60,973 nucleotides of DNA from NCBI GenBank assembly GCA_002707365.1, contig PAMQ01000004.1:54192-115164 (forward strand). The letters run 5' to 3'. Each line of letters starts with the position of its first letter. The first letter of the stretch is position 1. The translations under genes were made by a program, and so were the position numbers. This document shows positions 36,166 through 45,617 of the stretch, one piece after another. A model generated the notes under the pieces. It was given only the letters and a program-made list of their open reading frames with translations. It ran no database searches and was not told the origin of the DNA. The DNA is from Trueperaceae bacterium (GTDB lineage Bacteria > Deinococcota > Deinococci > Deinococcales > Trueperaceae).

Positions 36166-37973
36166 TGGAATATCGAAATGTTGCTCTCATTGCCCATGTT
36201 GATCATGGAAAAACGACACTCGTTGACGCTATGCTCAAGCAGTCTAGCGTCTTTCGAGATAACCAGATTGTAGAAGAACGTGTGATGGATAGTGTCGACC
36301 TTGAACGCGAAAGAGGTATCACGATACTGGCAAAAAACACAGCTGTCGAATGGGGTGATGTAAAGATAAACATCGTTGACCCCCCTGGTCATGCAGATTT
36401 TGGGGGTGAGGTGGAACGAGCACTCGGTATGGTTGACGGTGTTCTTGTTCTCATCGATGCTGCAGAAGGGCCCATGCCTCAGACGCGTTTCGTCCTCGAA
36501 AAAGCACTGGCTCTTGGGTTAAGACCTATAGTGGTGGTCAACAAGGTTGACCGAACAGATGCTCGACCGAACGAGGTCGTTGATCTGACGTTCGATTTAA
36601 TGATTGACCTGGATGCAAATGAGGAACAACTCGATTTTCCAATCCTTTACGCTGTAGCTCGTGATGGTCGCGCCTGGCAAGTAGAGCAGGACCCTAAATC
36701 TGATCTGGAAGATCTCTTTCAAGCTATTGTTAATCACATACCGAAAGCCGCGTCCGATATGGATGCTCCTTTCCAGATGCAAGTGGCAAACCTCGATTAC
36801 TCTGATTATTTGGGTAGGATTGCTATTGGCCGGATCCTACGCGGGCAATTGCAAAAGGGAGAAACTGTTCTCAGAATTGAACGCGATGGGACTCACACAA
36901 AAGCACTAATCACCCGGGCTTACACCCATCTCGGCCTACAAAAAATTGAAACTGACCACATTGAGGCTGGCGATATCGTTGGTCTTGCAGGTCTTGAAGG
37001 GGTACAGATCGGCGATACCCTAACAGATCCGGCAGTAGTCGAAGCTCTCCCTGTTGTTCCAGTTGACGAGCCCACAGTAAGTATTAGTTTTAGCCCTAAC
37101 ACCAGCCCCTTATCTGGAACGGAAGGAAATTACGTCACCAGTCGACACATTAAAGATAGGCTCAATAGAGAACTCTTAACCAACATAGCTCTTCAGGTCG
37201 AAGAGTTGACGGGTGAACAATTTCGCGTCTCAGGTCGAGGAGAGCTTCACCTATCAATTCTTATTGAGCAAATGCGTCGTGAGGGCTTTGAGTTTAATGT
37301 TTCTCGGCCAGAGGTGATTATCCGTGAGGTTGATGGCGTGGCGCACGAGCCTTTTGAGCAGGTGGTTACTGATGTGCCAGTGGAAGCAATGGGGGCTGTA
37401 ATAGAGTCACTATCCAGCATCCAAGGTAACTTAACTAACCTAAGCCAAGACGATGTCCGGGCACGTCTCGAGTTTAAAGTACCAAGTCGGGCGCTCTTCG
37501 GCTACCGAACCCAATTTCTATCAATTACTCGCGGAGAAGGACTCTTGAGCCATGTCTTTGATAGTTATGCTCAGGTTGTGGGTAAGCCAAAGGCCAGGAG
37601 CACAGGATCATTAGTCTCAATGCAGGCGGGAAAGGCCCTCGCATATAGTCTATTCAAACTTCAAGACCGAGGTAGCTTTTTTATAGAGCCAGGTACGGAT
37701 GTATATGTCGGTATGATAGTTGGTACCAACGTTCGCACAGGTGACCTTAACGTGAACGTATGTAAGAACAAGAAGTTGACTAATGTCCGTGCAAGTGGCC
37801 GAGATGACAATATTTTACTTGAACCCCCACACCTAATGACCGTTGAGGACGCGCTTGAATACGTTGGTGAGGACGAGTTTGTCGAAATAACACCAAAAAA
37901 TATCCGTCTCCGTAAAGCAATACTCAACCCAACTGACCGTGAGGTAGCCGCAAAAAAAGTAGCTTCCCAATGA
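36165..37973 (+). CDS. typA: Translational GTPase TypA/BipA
   Basis: This is a full-length TypA of about 602 residues. G1 is AHVDHGKTT, the switch region is RERGITI, G3 is DPPGHADF, G4 is VVNKVDR, then an EF-Tu-like domain II, an EF-G-like domain V, and the TypA-specific C-terminal domain (GTDVYVGMIVGTN, NVCKNKKLTNVR). TypA is a ribosome-associated GTPase needed for ribosome assembly and growth at low temperature or under stress. I prefer the GTG at 36165, which gives the family N-terminus MEYRNVALIAHVDHGK and has AGGA 5 nt before; a TTG at 36129 would add 12 residues. It is transcribed alone. Confidence 0.95.
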   Translation: MEYRNVALIAHVDHGKTTLVDAMLKQSSVFRDNQIVEERVMDSVDLERERGITILAKNTAVEWGDVKINIVDPPGHADFGGEVERALGMVDGVLVLIDAAEGPMPQTRFVLEKALALGLRPIVVVNKVDRTDARPNEVVDLTFDLMIDLDANEEQLDFPILYAVARDGRAWQVEQDPKSDLEDLFQAIVNHIPKAASDMDAPFQMQVANLDYSDYLGRIAIGRILRGQLQKGETVLRIERDGTHTKALITRAYTHLGLQKIETDHIEAGDIVGLAGLEGVQIGDTLTDPAVVEALPVVPVDEPTVSISFSPNTSPLSGTEGNYVTSRHIKDRLNRELLTNIALQVEELTGEQFRVSGRGELHLSILIEQMRREGFEFNVSRPEVIIREVDGVAHEPFEQVVTDVPVEAMGAVIESLSSIQGNLTNLSQDDVRARLEFKVPSRALFGYRTQFLSITRGEGLLSHVFDSYAQVVGKPKARSTGSLVSMQAGKALAYSLFKLQDRGSFFIEPGTDVYVGMIVGTNVRTGDLNVNVCKNKKLTNVRASGRDDNILLEPPHLMTVEDALEYVGEDEFVEITPKNIRLRKAILNPTDREVAAKKVASQ

Positions 37974-38032
37974 CTCATGTTCAGAGATAGACTTTCTAAA
38001 GCCTGCTAACCCAGTTCTTCTACCGGCAACAA

Positions 38033-39016
38033 CTATTTTCCTTTTGGTAACTGCTCTTCTCGTCTATCATGCGCAGGGGCGATCTCCGGAGTGAGAGCAG
38101 TAATTTCGTTACGCATTTCGGCCGTCATTTTGAAGTTAGAAGCAGCCAGTGAAGGTTCCAGTTGCTCGACGTTCCGAGCTCCTATGATTGGCGCAGTTAC
38201 AGCTGGGTGAGACCCTACCCAAGCCACCGCAAGAGTGGTTGGGTGAATGGACCTCTCACTCGCATAGGCTGTGAAACGTTCAGCAATATCGTAATAGTCG
38301 TTCCTGCCGTAGCGTTTCATGTACATGGAGTTTTCCACCAGACGACCTGTTTCTGGCCGAGATCCCGAACCGTATTTACCAGAAAGTAATCCACCACCAA
38401 GAGGACTGTATGGAATTATGCCCATTTGTTCGGACGCTGCCATCGGGAGGATTTCGACCTCTGCCTGACGCTTAGTTAGGTTGTACATAGGTTGAGCGAG
38501 TTCGAAACGAGCCGAGTGATTTAACTGGGATATTCCTAGGGCTTTCGTAATTTGCCAAGCAGCCCAATTACTCACTGCAGGGTAGAGGATGAGACCCCGT
38601 CTCACAAGTTCGTCCAGCGCCTTTATGGTTTCCTCCATTGGAGTTTCATAATCGTACTGATGGACAAAATAAAAGTCCAGTCGATCGGTCTTCAACCGCT
38701 TTAAAGTATCCTCAACAGCTTGTACAATATGACGTCGGGATAAGCCCCGGGAATTGACATCAGGTCCGACAGGTCCGAAAACTTTGCTGGTAATAACGAG
38801 CTCATCACGCAGTTCAGTCATGAGTTCGCCAAGGATTTCCTCTGAACGTCCTCCTGCGTAGACGTTAGCGCAATCAAAGAAGTTGATTCCACTGTCTAAG
38901 CAGCGGCCAAACATACGAGTTGATTCAGCCTCATCTGCAGTATCCCCAAAAGACATTGTGCCGAAACAGAGGTTAGATACCCTAACTCCGGTGCGACCTA
39001 CAGTGCGGTAGTCCAT
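38033..39016 (-). CDS. Aldo/keto reductase (potassium-channel beta/YajO-like group)
   Basis: The 327-residue AKR starts at the ATG at 39016 (GGAGG 5 nt upstream), giving MDYRTVGRTGVRVSNLCFG. The catalytic Asp and Tyr are in FFDCANVYAGG, Lys in VITSKVFG and His in YFVHQYD. C-terminal cofactor residues GARNVEQLE match NADPH-binding AKRs. Substrate cannot be deduced. It is convergent with typA and followed on the left by a 59-bp gap. An upstream aminotransferase starts on the same strand, but the 83-bp gap between them leaves cotranscription uncertain. Confidence 0.88.
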   Translation of the reverse strand: MDYRTVGRTGVRVSNLCFGTMSFGDTADEAESTRMFGRCLDSGINFFDCANVYAGGRSEEILGELMTELRDELVITSKVFGPVGPDVNSRGLSRRHIVQAVEDTLKRLKTDRLDFYFVHQYDYETPMEETIKALDELVRRGLILYPAVSNWAAWQITKALGISQLNHSARFELAQPMYNLTKRQAEVEILPMAASEQMGIIPYSPLGGGLLSGKYGSGSRPETGRLVENSMYMKRYGRNDYYDIAERFTAYASERSIHPTTLAVAWVGSHPAVTAPIIGARNVEQLEPSLAASNFKMTAEMRNEITALTPEIAPAHDRREEQLPKGK

Positions 39017-39099
39017 GCCAGCCTCCAAAGGTCCTCACGGCAAGAAAGATCTTATGGCCTTAAGAATTGACCAAATACTCTGGTATTTTACCGCGATTG

Positions 39100-40269
39100 T
39101 CATGTTATTAACAGCAATATTCTACTCAGCGCTTCAGTGAGTTGGGTATCAGATTTAGCAAAGCACAGGCGGAACCAGTCCTCAGCGTTACGTTCAAAGG
39201 CAACACCAGGAGCAATACCGACATCCACTTTGTCAATTAACTTTTTAGCAAAAGCAATGCCATCAACTACACCGTCGACACGAAAGTAGGCGTAAAAAGT
39301 CGCTGCGGGTTTATGGAACTCTATGCGATCAGATTGAGTAAGAAGCGCCTCTGTCAAGTTGAGTGATCTTTTAAGGTCATATACCTGCTGTTGTACGAAT
39401 TGCTCACCGTGTTCGAGAGCAGCGACGCCTGCGCGTTGGGTGAAAGGTGGAGCACATGACACTGAGAACTCAATAATTTTTTCTAAAACTGGTGTTAATG
39501 ATGATGGCAGGGTTAGCCACCCGAGACGCCAACCGGTCATTGCCCAGGATTTAGAGAAGCTGTTGATGACGATTAGTCTGTCTTCGGGTTCAGCGACCTC
39601 CAAGAATGATGGAGCAGCACGGTCAGAGAAGCAGAGTCGAGCGTACACCTCATCTGCAATAAGCCAGGTACCGCGCTCTCGCATTGTTTCGAGTAAGTAT
39701 CTCTGCTCGGCACTATTCATCATCCAGCCGGTAGGGTTAGCTGGGGAGTTGATCAAGACGCACTTAGCGCCGGCGGTAGTTTCGAGGAATTGCTCGAGGT
39801 CGATACCCCAACCGGTGGAACCAAAGGAGAGAGATTGTGTTTCTACCCTTGCACCCTGGAGGGCCGGCACTGACAGGATATTAGGCCATGTTGGCGTGGG
39901 AGTTACAACTAGATCTCCTTCCTCTAGAACACATTGGAAAGCAAGGTTTAAGGCATTAAGGCCCGATACAGTGACCGCCACGCGGTCACTCGGGATGTCC
40001 ACCCCGTAGAGATCAGTAGTGTATTTTGCGATAGCTTCTCGTAAGAATGGTCGACCCAGACCTTCCGAGTAAAAGCTTTCACCCGCTTGAATGGCTTTGA
40101 TAGCAGCGTCCTTAATGAAGTCAGGCGTCTCTAGATTCGATTCACCGAACCAAAGTGAGATAAGTTCGGGGCGGTGCATGGCAGCGTTTGCTAGCTTACG
40201 TATTATTGATTCCGGTACATTTGTTGCCCGGCTCTCGAGCCCTGAAGTTGCTGGGACGTGCCTGTTCAT
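39100..40269 (-). CDS. Class I/II pyridoxal-phosphate aminotransferase
   Basis: The 389-residue fold-type I enzyme has NSPANPTGWMM (Asn for PLP), IADEVYARLCF (Asp-Tyr) and the Schiff-base Lys in NSFSKSWAMTGWRLGW. The C-terminal Arg for the substrate carboxylate lies in WFRLCFAK. This pattern belongs to the aspartate/aromatic aminotransferase group Ib-c. It transfers an amino group between an amino acid and a 2-keto acid. The precise substrate is open. It stands 148 bp from nfo and on the same strand. Confidence 0.9.
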   Translation of the reverse strand: MNRHVPATSGLESRATNVPESIIRKLANAAMHRPELISLWFGESNLETPDFIKDAAIKAIQAGESFYSEGLGRPFLREAIAKYTTDLYGVDIPSDRVAVTVSGLNALNLAFQCVLEEGDLVVTPTPTWPNILSVPALQGARVETQSLSFGSTGWGIDLEQFLETTAGAKCVLINSPANPTGWMMNSAEQRYLLETMRERGTWLIADEVYARLCFSDRAAPSFLEVAEPEDRLIVINSFSKSWAMTGWRLGWLTLPSSLTPVLEKIIEFSVSCAPPFTQRAGVAALEHGEQFVQQQVYDLKRSLNLTEALLTQSDRIEFHKPAATFYAYFRVDGVVDGIAFAKKLIDKVDVGIAPGVAFERNAEDWFRLCFAKSDTQLTEALSRILLLIT

Positions 40270-40417
40270 ATTGCAACGTTAGCATTTGCAATTCGAATTC
40301 TTGTGTCTAATTTGTTGACCTTACTAACGTCGAGAGAGTTTTGTACTGCGGTCATTCTCTTTAGTTACCTTGCAGAGTCTAAGGTTCTCTGAACTCCTTA
40401 TTTACCTAACTTTATCT

Positions 40418-41269
40418 TTAATTGTGTAGGGATCTTAGGGTTTCGAGGTCCCGTCGGTGCCCTTCACCATCGTCATCAAGTGGTGTTTCTAGCAGCATAG
40501 GGATCCCCGTGAATCGTTCATCAGCTATGAGCTGTCTAAAAAACTCTAACCCTATTTCGCCACCTCCAATAGTTGCATGACGGTCTTTACGTAATCCGAG
40601 AGGAAATTTAGAATCATTGAGATGTACAGCTTCGAGACGATTGAGTCCTATCTGTTCGTCGAAGTCTTCCCACACCGACTCGTATCCTTGCTCGTTGCGA
40701 AGGTCATAACCTGCTGCGAATGCGTGGCAGGAGTCAAAGCACACGCCAAGTCGTTCTGACTCGTCGACTAACTCTAAGATGCGTCCAATTTGTTCGAAAC
40801 GGTAACCAAGAACTGTCCCTTGTCCAGCAGTGTTTTCGAGCAGTACCTTCGTACTGAGGTTTGGGTTAGTAGCGAAAACAGCATCTAGTGATCGAGCGAT
40901 TGCTTCGATTCCCTTTTCCTCTCCCTCTTCCATATGTGCCCCGGGGTGTAGTACCAACCCTGGAACTCCTAATAACGTGCAACGTTCAAGTTCGTCAGCA
41001 AGTGCAAGGCGAGATTTACTATGAGTCTCCGCATTGACAGCGCAGAGGTTGATGAGATAGGCGCTATGAGCGACCAAAGGCATCGGGTGTTTCCCATGAG
41101 CTTCTTGGAAAAGCGTGACAGCATCATTCGTAAGCGGCTTGGCGTTCCATCGACTAGCGTTCTTTACGAAGATCTGGAGTGCTTCGCAACCAATCTTGAT
41201 GCCGCGATTAAAAGACTTGTGTAGGCCTCCCGCAATGGATACATGGGCTCCTAGTAAGGTGGTTATCAC
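40418..41269 (-). CDS. nfo: Endonuclease IV (AP endonuclease)
   Basis: The 283-residue TIM barrel has the nine metal ligands of Nfo in order: His in LVAHSAYLIN, His in VLHPGAH, Glu in LLENTAGQG, Asp-His in CFDSCHAFAAGYD, His in AVHLNDSK, Asp-His in KDRHATIGGGEIG, and Glu in LLETP. It incises abasic sites in base-excision repair using three zinc ions. Start is GTG with AAGG 5 nt upstream. Length is normal for the family. Confidence 0.96.
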   Translation of the reverse strand: MITTLLGAHVSIAGGLHKSFNRGIKIGCEALQIFVKNASRWNAKPLTNDAVTLFQEAHGKHPMPLVAHSAYLINLCAVNAETHSKSRLALADELERCTLLGVPGLVLHPGAHMEEGEEKGIEAIARSLDAVFATNPNLSTKVLLENTAGQGTVLGYRFEQIGRILELVDESERLGVCFDSCHAFAAGYDLRNEQGYESVWEDFDEQIGLNRLEAVHLNDSKFPLGLRKDRHATIGGGEIGLEFFRQLIADERFTGIPMLLETPLDDDGEGHRRDLETLRSLHN

Positions 41270-41388
41270 TTGGACCTTAGGGTTCTAAATAAGAAAAATA
41301 AGTTATTCAACATGGTTACCCGATGGGAGTGACCCAGTAGAATTTGAGGCCACGTGGACCGGTCATGTAGACAGTAAAGAAGCCACAG

Positions 41389-42321
41389 TTATAAGACTCG
41401 GTCTACAAACTCTCTGGTGTGGACTTTTACCGGAACTTGCATGAGCTCTAATACACCCCGAGCTACATGTTCGCCAAGTCGACGAAAAGATTCTTGACCT
41501 TTTTCTTTAGTTGCTCTGAGGGGATTACCGATGACGCCACTCTCAATGAACTCGTGATGGTCCATAGGGAAGTTGAAATAGGTGTAACCTTCGAATTCTA
41601 CGTCGGGCATTCCATCCTTTTTGGCAAAGGTTTGGGGCAGGAAGTCAGGGATGTGGGCCTTCGTAAAAGCTGCTCGATCCATGCGCACAATATCTTCATT
41701 CCAGGCTAGGTCTTGGGCGGTCTCAAGTTCACTAGCGTGCCAGCCAGGTGTTTCTTCAGGCGGATTCTCCATTAGGCCTGCTAGGATGCCTGTGTATCGC
41801 TCCATGTAGGGTTTAACAAAGCCTATTAACGCACCAGTTTCGTAACGCAGCTTTCGGAGTACTGGATCAACAACTTTGATGTTTGAACCGTGACCATTAA
41901 TAAAAATTATGCGATTAAAACCATGATGGATGAGGCTACGGGCTACGTCATGCATGACCGCGAGAAGAGTGCTGCTGCGGACAGTGATGGTGCCTCTACC
42001 TAGTCCAGGTTCATGCATGTGCTGGGGCGAGTATCCCATCCATATTGGTGGTGTATGCATTACTGCAATATGTTCGGCGACGCGACGAGAAATCTCCACC
42101 GCCGTGATGGTGTCAGTATAAATTGGGAGATGAGAACCGTGCTGTTCGAGGCTAGCTACGGGCACCAATATAATATCTTTCTGCTCTAGGTACGCCTGGA
42201 CGTCAGTGATGGTGAGATTCCCAAGGTCCCAAGAAAGGAATTTGTCTCGGAACTCTTCATCACCTTCAGTCAAGTGTGGCACACCCTTTAGTTTTAGTTG
42301 ATCGCTACTACTTGAAATCAT
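41389..42321 (-). CDS. Creatininase-family amidohydrolase
   Basis: The 310-residue protein has the family metal-binding motifs VPVASLEQHGSHLPIYTDT (Glu, His, Asp) near residue 56 and FINGHGSN near residue 143. Creatininase-like enzymes hydrolyse cyclic amides or formamides, and in MftE the peptide end of a cofactor precursor. Here it is the last gene of an oxidative catabolic-looking operon, 22 nt after a UPF0261 gene, suggesting hydrolysis of an amide, lactam or lactone intermediate. AAGGAG precedes the ATG at an ideal 6 nt. Confidence 0.88.
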   Translation of the reverse strand: MISSSSDQLKLKGVPHLTEGDEEFRDKFLSWDLGNLTITDVQAYLEQKDIILVPVASLEQHGSHLPIYTDTITAVEISRRVAEHIAVMHTPPIWMGYSPQHMHEPGLGRGTITVRSSTLLAVMHDVARSLIHHGFNRIIFINGHGSNIKVVDPVLRKLRYETGALIGFVKPYMERYTGILAGLMENPPEETPGWHASELETAQDLAWNEDIVRMDRAAFTKAHIPDFLPQTFAKKDGMPDVEFEGYTYFNFPMDHHEFIESGVIGNPLRATKEKGQESFRRLGEHVARGVLELMQVPVKVHTREFVDRVL

Positions 42322-42343
42322 AATGGTCTCCTTAAGTTTTTAT

Positions 42344-43558
42344 TTACAGTAAATCGATAAATAGTTCAGCAACTAAAATCCCGAAGTCTGGATCGTTTAC
42401 ATGGTTTTCAAACGTTACAACAGGGATGGTATCGCAGATCTCTCTCTGTAGTGTCGCTAGGTAAGCTTCATCAGCTGCAGGGTCCCAGAATGGTCCATCA
42501 GGCACATTAGGGATTGACAGGCCTTGGGTTGGCACGGCAATGACAACTGGTCCTTGTGCTCCAGCGAGCTTTTCAGCGAAGATTTGACCAAGTTGGATCA
42601 TTTCATCGTGGCTAGCGCGAACAAGATTATACTCCGGATTATGGTCGTAAACCGGACGATCAGCCAACTCTTGTGGCACCGTGCCAGCATTCCAAACGCT
42701 GAAATCTATGCAGCCAGGAACGACCACTTGAGGCAATCCGAGTCTTCCCACTACGGATAACCGATCAGCGCCACCATCATGTATGCCACCCACTAAGGGG
42801 TCATAAACTTCGTTGGTTGTAAAGTCTATAATTCCGACGAATTGCCCCTCAGCAGCGAGTTCCTCCATAGCTGGTCCACCGACACCGTTGGAATGGAAGA
42901 TTACAGCCTCGTAACCGGCTTTGGCGAGTCTTGCCTTGGCTGCCATTACCGAGGTGGTGGTGTTACCGAGCATAGTTATGCCGACGAACTGGTCTGAGGT
43001 GTTTGGTCTTGGAAGTTTATGGCCGTGGTCGAGCATTCCCTTGATAGTGGCAGCGACGTTGTCGAAAATTGTGCAGGCGATTGGGTTAAGCCCAAGGATG
43101 TCCACTACTGAGTGCACCACTGTCATGTCTTTGGTGCCGACTAGAGGATCGAAGAAGTGATGTCCTGACGCGATGGGAGAGACTAGGACTTTTGGTACGC
43201 CAATCGGCAGGACCATCATGGCAGCAGCACCCATTACTGCCCCCTCTGCACCGCCCATGCTGACGGCAGCATCAATACGCCCGTCAGTGTAAAGAGTAGC
43301 TACTAATTGGCGTAGAGCTCCGCGCATACCGTTGACTGCCCGGCCACGACTACCAGATTTCTGCAGCTCCTCGATAGTGGTTCCACCGTAAGTCGCTACT
43401 TCGGCGTGATCAATGTCAGGAGTTATACCCAAGGGGTCACCCAGGATGCCTGAGTCAACCACAATAGTGCCTAGTCCCAGTTTATTTAGGCGATCGCGAA
43501 GATAGCCTATTTCTGGCCCTTTGGTATCCAAAGTACCTATCAGTACTACAGTAGGCAC
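42344..43558 (-). CDS. UPF0261 / Tm-1-like ATP-binding protein
   Basis: The 404-residue protein matches UPF0261. Its start, VVLIGTLDTKGPEIGYLRD, is the family hallmark, followed by SMGGAEGAVMGAAAM, SGHHFFDPLVGTKDM and FHSNGVGGPAMEELA. The plant relative Tm-1 binds ATP and viral replicase; the bacterial role is undefined, though such genes often sit with a PEP-mutase-like TIM-barrel partner. No such partner is here; instead the neighbours are an epimerase and a creatininase homologue. Start is GTG with GGAAG upstream. Forty-one bases separate it from the epimerase. Confidence 0.87.
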   Translation of the reverse strand: MPTVVLIGTLDTKGPEIGYLRDRLNKLGLGTIVVDSGILGDPLGITPDIDHAEVATYGGTTIEELQKSGSRGRAVNGMRGALRQLVATLYTDGRIDAAVSMGGAEGAVMGAAAMMVLPIGVPKVLVSPIASGHHFFDPLVGTKDMTVVHSVVDILGLNPIACTIFDNVAATIKGMLDHGHKLPRPNTSDQFVGITMLGNTTTSVMAAKARLAKAGYEAVIFHSNGVGGPAMEELAAEGQFVGIIDFTTNEVYDPLVGGIHDGGADRLSVVGRLGLPQVVVPGCIDFSVWNAGTVPQELADRPVYDHNPEYNLVRASHDEMIQLGQIFAEKLAGAQGPVVIAVPTQGLSIPNVPDGPFWDPAADEAYLATLQREICDTIPVVTFENHVNDPDFGILVAELFIDLL

Positions 43559-43599
43559 CGAATTACTTCCACTCTGGCCTTAACCATGAAGGCTTCATC

Positions 43600-44487
43600 T
43601 CAGCGTATTAACGGGAGTAGAGTTTGGGCGGTTGATTCTACTAGCCAACTGTAAAACTCTTCGGATAAAATGCCACCGCCATGATCCTTAATGAATTTCA
43701 ATTGTTTTTCGGTTAAATCTGCTTCGGCGGCTGCTGTAGCATTCTGATAAGGATTAGCTGGGGTGCGGTCAAGTGGAGCCACAAACTCTACAGTTAGAGC
43801 ACCATCGTAACCAATATCTTCGAGGCATCTAACGATCTTGTGCCAGTCGAGTTGACCTTGACCGCAGGCCATCCGGTTATTGTCTGCGACGTGGAAATCG
43901 AATAACTTGTCACCAGCAGCTTGTAAAGCTGCGCCGAAGTCAGCCTCTTCTTGATTCATGTGGTATGCGTCAAGGCACACTCCACATTCTGGACCGACGG
44001 CCGAAGCTAACATCAAAGCCTGATCGTGACGGTTGAGGAAGTTAGTTTCAAAGCGATTGAGGGGTTCCAATGCAAGTTTGATCCCTTGTTTCATAGCATG
44101 CGTATAGACCTCTTTTAGGCCTTCAACAGCCCAATTCCATTCTGTTTCCTCATCCGTTTGGGCTGCGGTTTTACCAACCTCTGAAGGAACAATCGACATC
44201 ACCTCTCCATCAAGTTCTCCGACCATGGTGACACAGTCTTTCAAGTACTGAACCGTCTTTTCGCGACCAGCTTCATCCGCTTGAATAAGGTCTAGCCCTG
44301 TGAACATTAGGCTAATTGAACCCCAACACCGAAGATTATGCTCTCTCAGAAGACCCCGAACTTCAGAGGTGTTATAGACTTCGGGTTCTCCGCCAATTTC
44401 TATGCTTTTGTAGCCGTACTTGGCTAAACGTCGTACGGTAACCTCGAGCGGCTCTGCCCTCATCCAATTGTGCATAGAAAGATGCAT
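43600..44487 (-). CDS. Sugar phosphate isomerase/epimerase family TIM-barrel protein
   Basis: The 295-residue xylose-isomerase-like barrel has probable metal ligands Glu in LALEPLNRFE, Asp in CLDAYHMNQEE, His in DFHVADNNR and Glu in TVEFVAP, the pattern of ketose 3-epimerases (tagatose/psicose type). It probably epimerises a keto-sugar or sugar acid. GGAGG lies 10-12 nt before the ATG. It is the middle gene of the five-gene minus-strand operon, 32 nt after the Fe-S protein gene. Confidence 0.87.
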   Translation of the reverse strand: MHLSMHNWMRAEPLEVTVRRLAKYGYKSIEIGGEPEVYNTSEVRGLLREHNLRCWGSISLMFTGLDLIQADEAGREKTVQYLKDCVTMVGELDGEVMSIVPSEVGKTAAQTDEETEWNWAVEGLKEVYTHAMKQGIKLALEPLNRFETNFLNRHDQALMLASAVGPECGVCLDAYHMNQEEADFGAALQAAGDKLFDFHVADNNRMACGQGQLDWHKIVRCLEDIGYDGALTVEFVAPLDRTPANPYQNATAAAEADLTEKQLKFIKDHGGGILSEEFYSWLVESTAQTLLPLIR

Positions 44488-44519
44488 CGTGTATTACCTC
44501 CTCGGTACGATCTACTAGT

Positions 44520-45617
44520 TTAAGAACTCAGACTTGCTTCAAGCTTCTCGTAAAGACCCCTAATCTCAAGATTATACTCCTGGGCATGATTTTGTAGGTG
44601 AAACAAAGTGCTCGGATCTTCCGTGTAGAGTACTTCTATCCCACGACTTCGGGCGTCTTCAAGTCGACCCTGTGTTAGTGCCTTAGCAAGTTCAGGATGA
44701 GTAAATTGGAGTGAAGTATTACCGACCGGGTGTGTGCGCTTTTTCCGCCAAAATAACTCGAGTGGTGTCTCTGGCAGGATAGCTCTGAGAAGCAGTCGAG
44801 GAGACTCGTATCGATTCGGCGCCCGAGAAGCATGAGTCGGATCTACGTAAGCACTTGTTTTGTCAGTGACTGCTGGTTCAAAAGAAATCTCTCCTGAAGA
44901 AAGAGCGTTAGCTAAGAGGGTGATGAGATCAACAACCTCGACAGTATCGGGCCAACTTATACCCAAACGTTCATTGTAAAGATTTGAAAAAGTGAATGCG
45001 TCCCCAGGAGAAAGGACTACGAGTTTAGACGCACCTACAACCTCGAGCTCTTTGAGAATTGTACTGGCCTGTTTACGTGCAGTGTCTAGTAGGCCAAGTG
45101 AAGAAGCTAAAAAACCGTTACTTTTTCCTCGGGATATGAGGACCGGATTTTCGCCTAGCGCCTCGAGTAGTTTTACGGCAGCTTCTATAGCTTCAGGCCA
45201 TAAGAAGTGTGATTCATCACCAACAAAAAGGGCAGTGCTTCCCTTGTTAGTAGTAGTTTCTAAGGGATCTTGGCCAAATGGTGACGCTTGATTTTGGAGT
45301 TTCTTATCGAGCTTATAGACAGAGTCTGGAGCTAGTCCTGCCTTTACAAGGTCTGCCTTTACAAGAGCAACTGCATCAGAGAAAGGTTGATCAGTAACGC
45401 AATTGGCTTGGGCGATCCCTGCATCCACCTCACTGAAGATCACATCTACCCAATCTTCATTCCAGGTGATTAATCCACGCTGTTCTGATATGGCGGTTAG
45501 AGCAATTCCATGTGGGGTTAGTGTTTCGCGATGGAATATCTGGTCAAGCGGATCGACGTGACGACACATGAGGCAGTAGCGACAGTTTTCCAGAGTAAGA
45601 CGCGCTTTGTCGTTCAT
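44520..45617 (-). CDS. Degenerate GlcF/LutA-like Fe-S subunit
   Basis: The 365-residue protein begins with a ferredoxin-type half motif, NCRYCLMCRHVDP (C12, C15, C18); the fourth ligand position is Asp. It then follows the outline of a two-repeat CCG/heterodisulfide-reductase-like protein, but the usual cysteines are gone: LFVGDESH for xxxGCxxx, ISRGKSNGFL for the CCG, and VLSPGDAF for CPxC. YESPRLLLRAI keeps the sequence after the second repeat. GlcF-type subunits pass electrons from the flavin subunit to quinone. Translation is coupled to the FAD gene (TGATG overlap), so the pair is probably still a complex with altered cofactors. Confidence 0.75.
   Translation of the reverse strand: MNDKARLTLENCRYCLMCRHVDPLDQIFHRETLTPHGIALTAISEQRGLITWNEDWVDVIFSEVDAGIAQANCVTDQPFSDAVALVKADLVKAGLAPDSVYKLDKKLQNQASPFGQDPLETTTNKGSTALFVGDESHFLWPEAIEAAVKLLEALGENPVLISRGKSNGFLASSLGLLDTARKQASTILKELEVVGASKLVVLSPGDAFTFSNLYNERLGISWPDTVEVVDLITLLANALSSGEISFEPAVTDKTSAYVDPTHASRAPNRYESPRLLLRAILPETPLELFWRKKRTHPVGNTSLQFTHPELAKALTQGRLEDARSRGIEVLYTEDPSTLFHLQNHAQEYNLEIRGLYEKLEASLSS

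Noticed and set aside
39359-40009. 216-codon open frame on the plus strand
   Set aside because: It is fully antisense to a well-supported aminotransferase and has an atypical Ser/Arg-rich composition.
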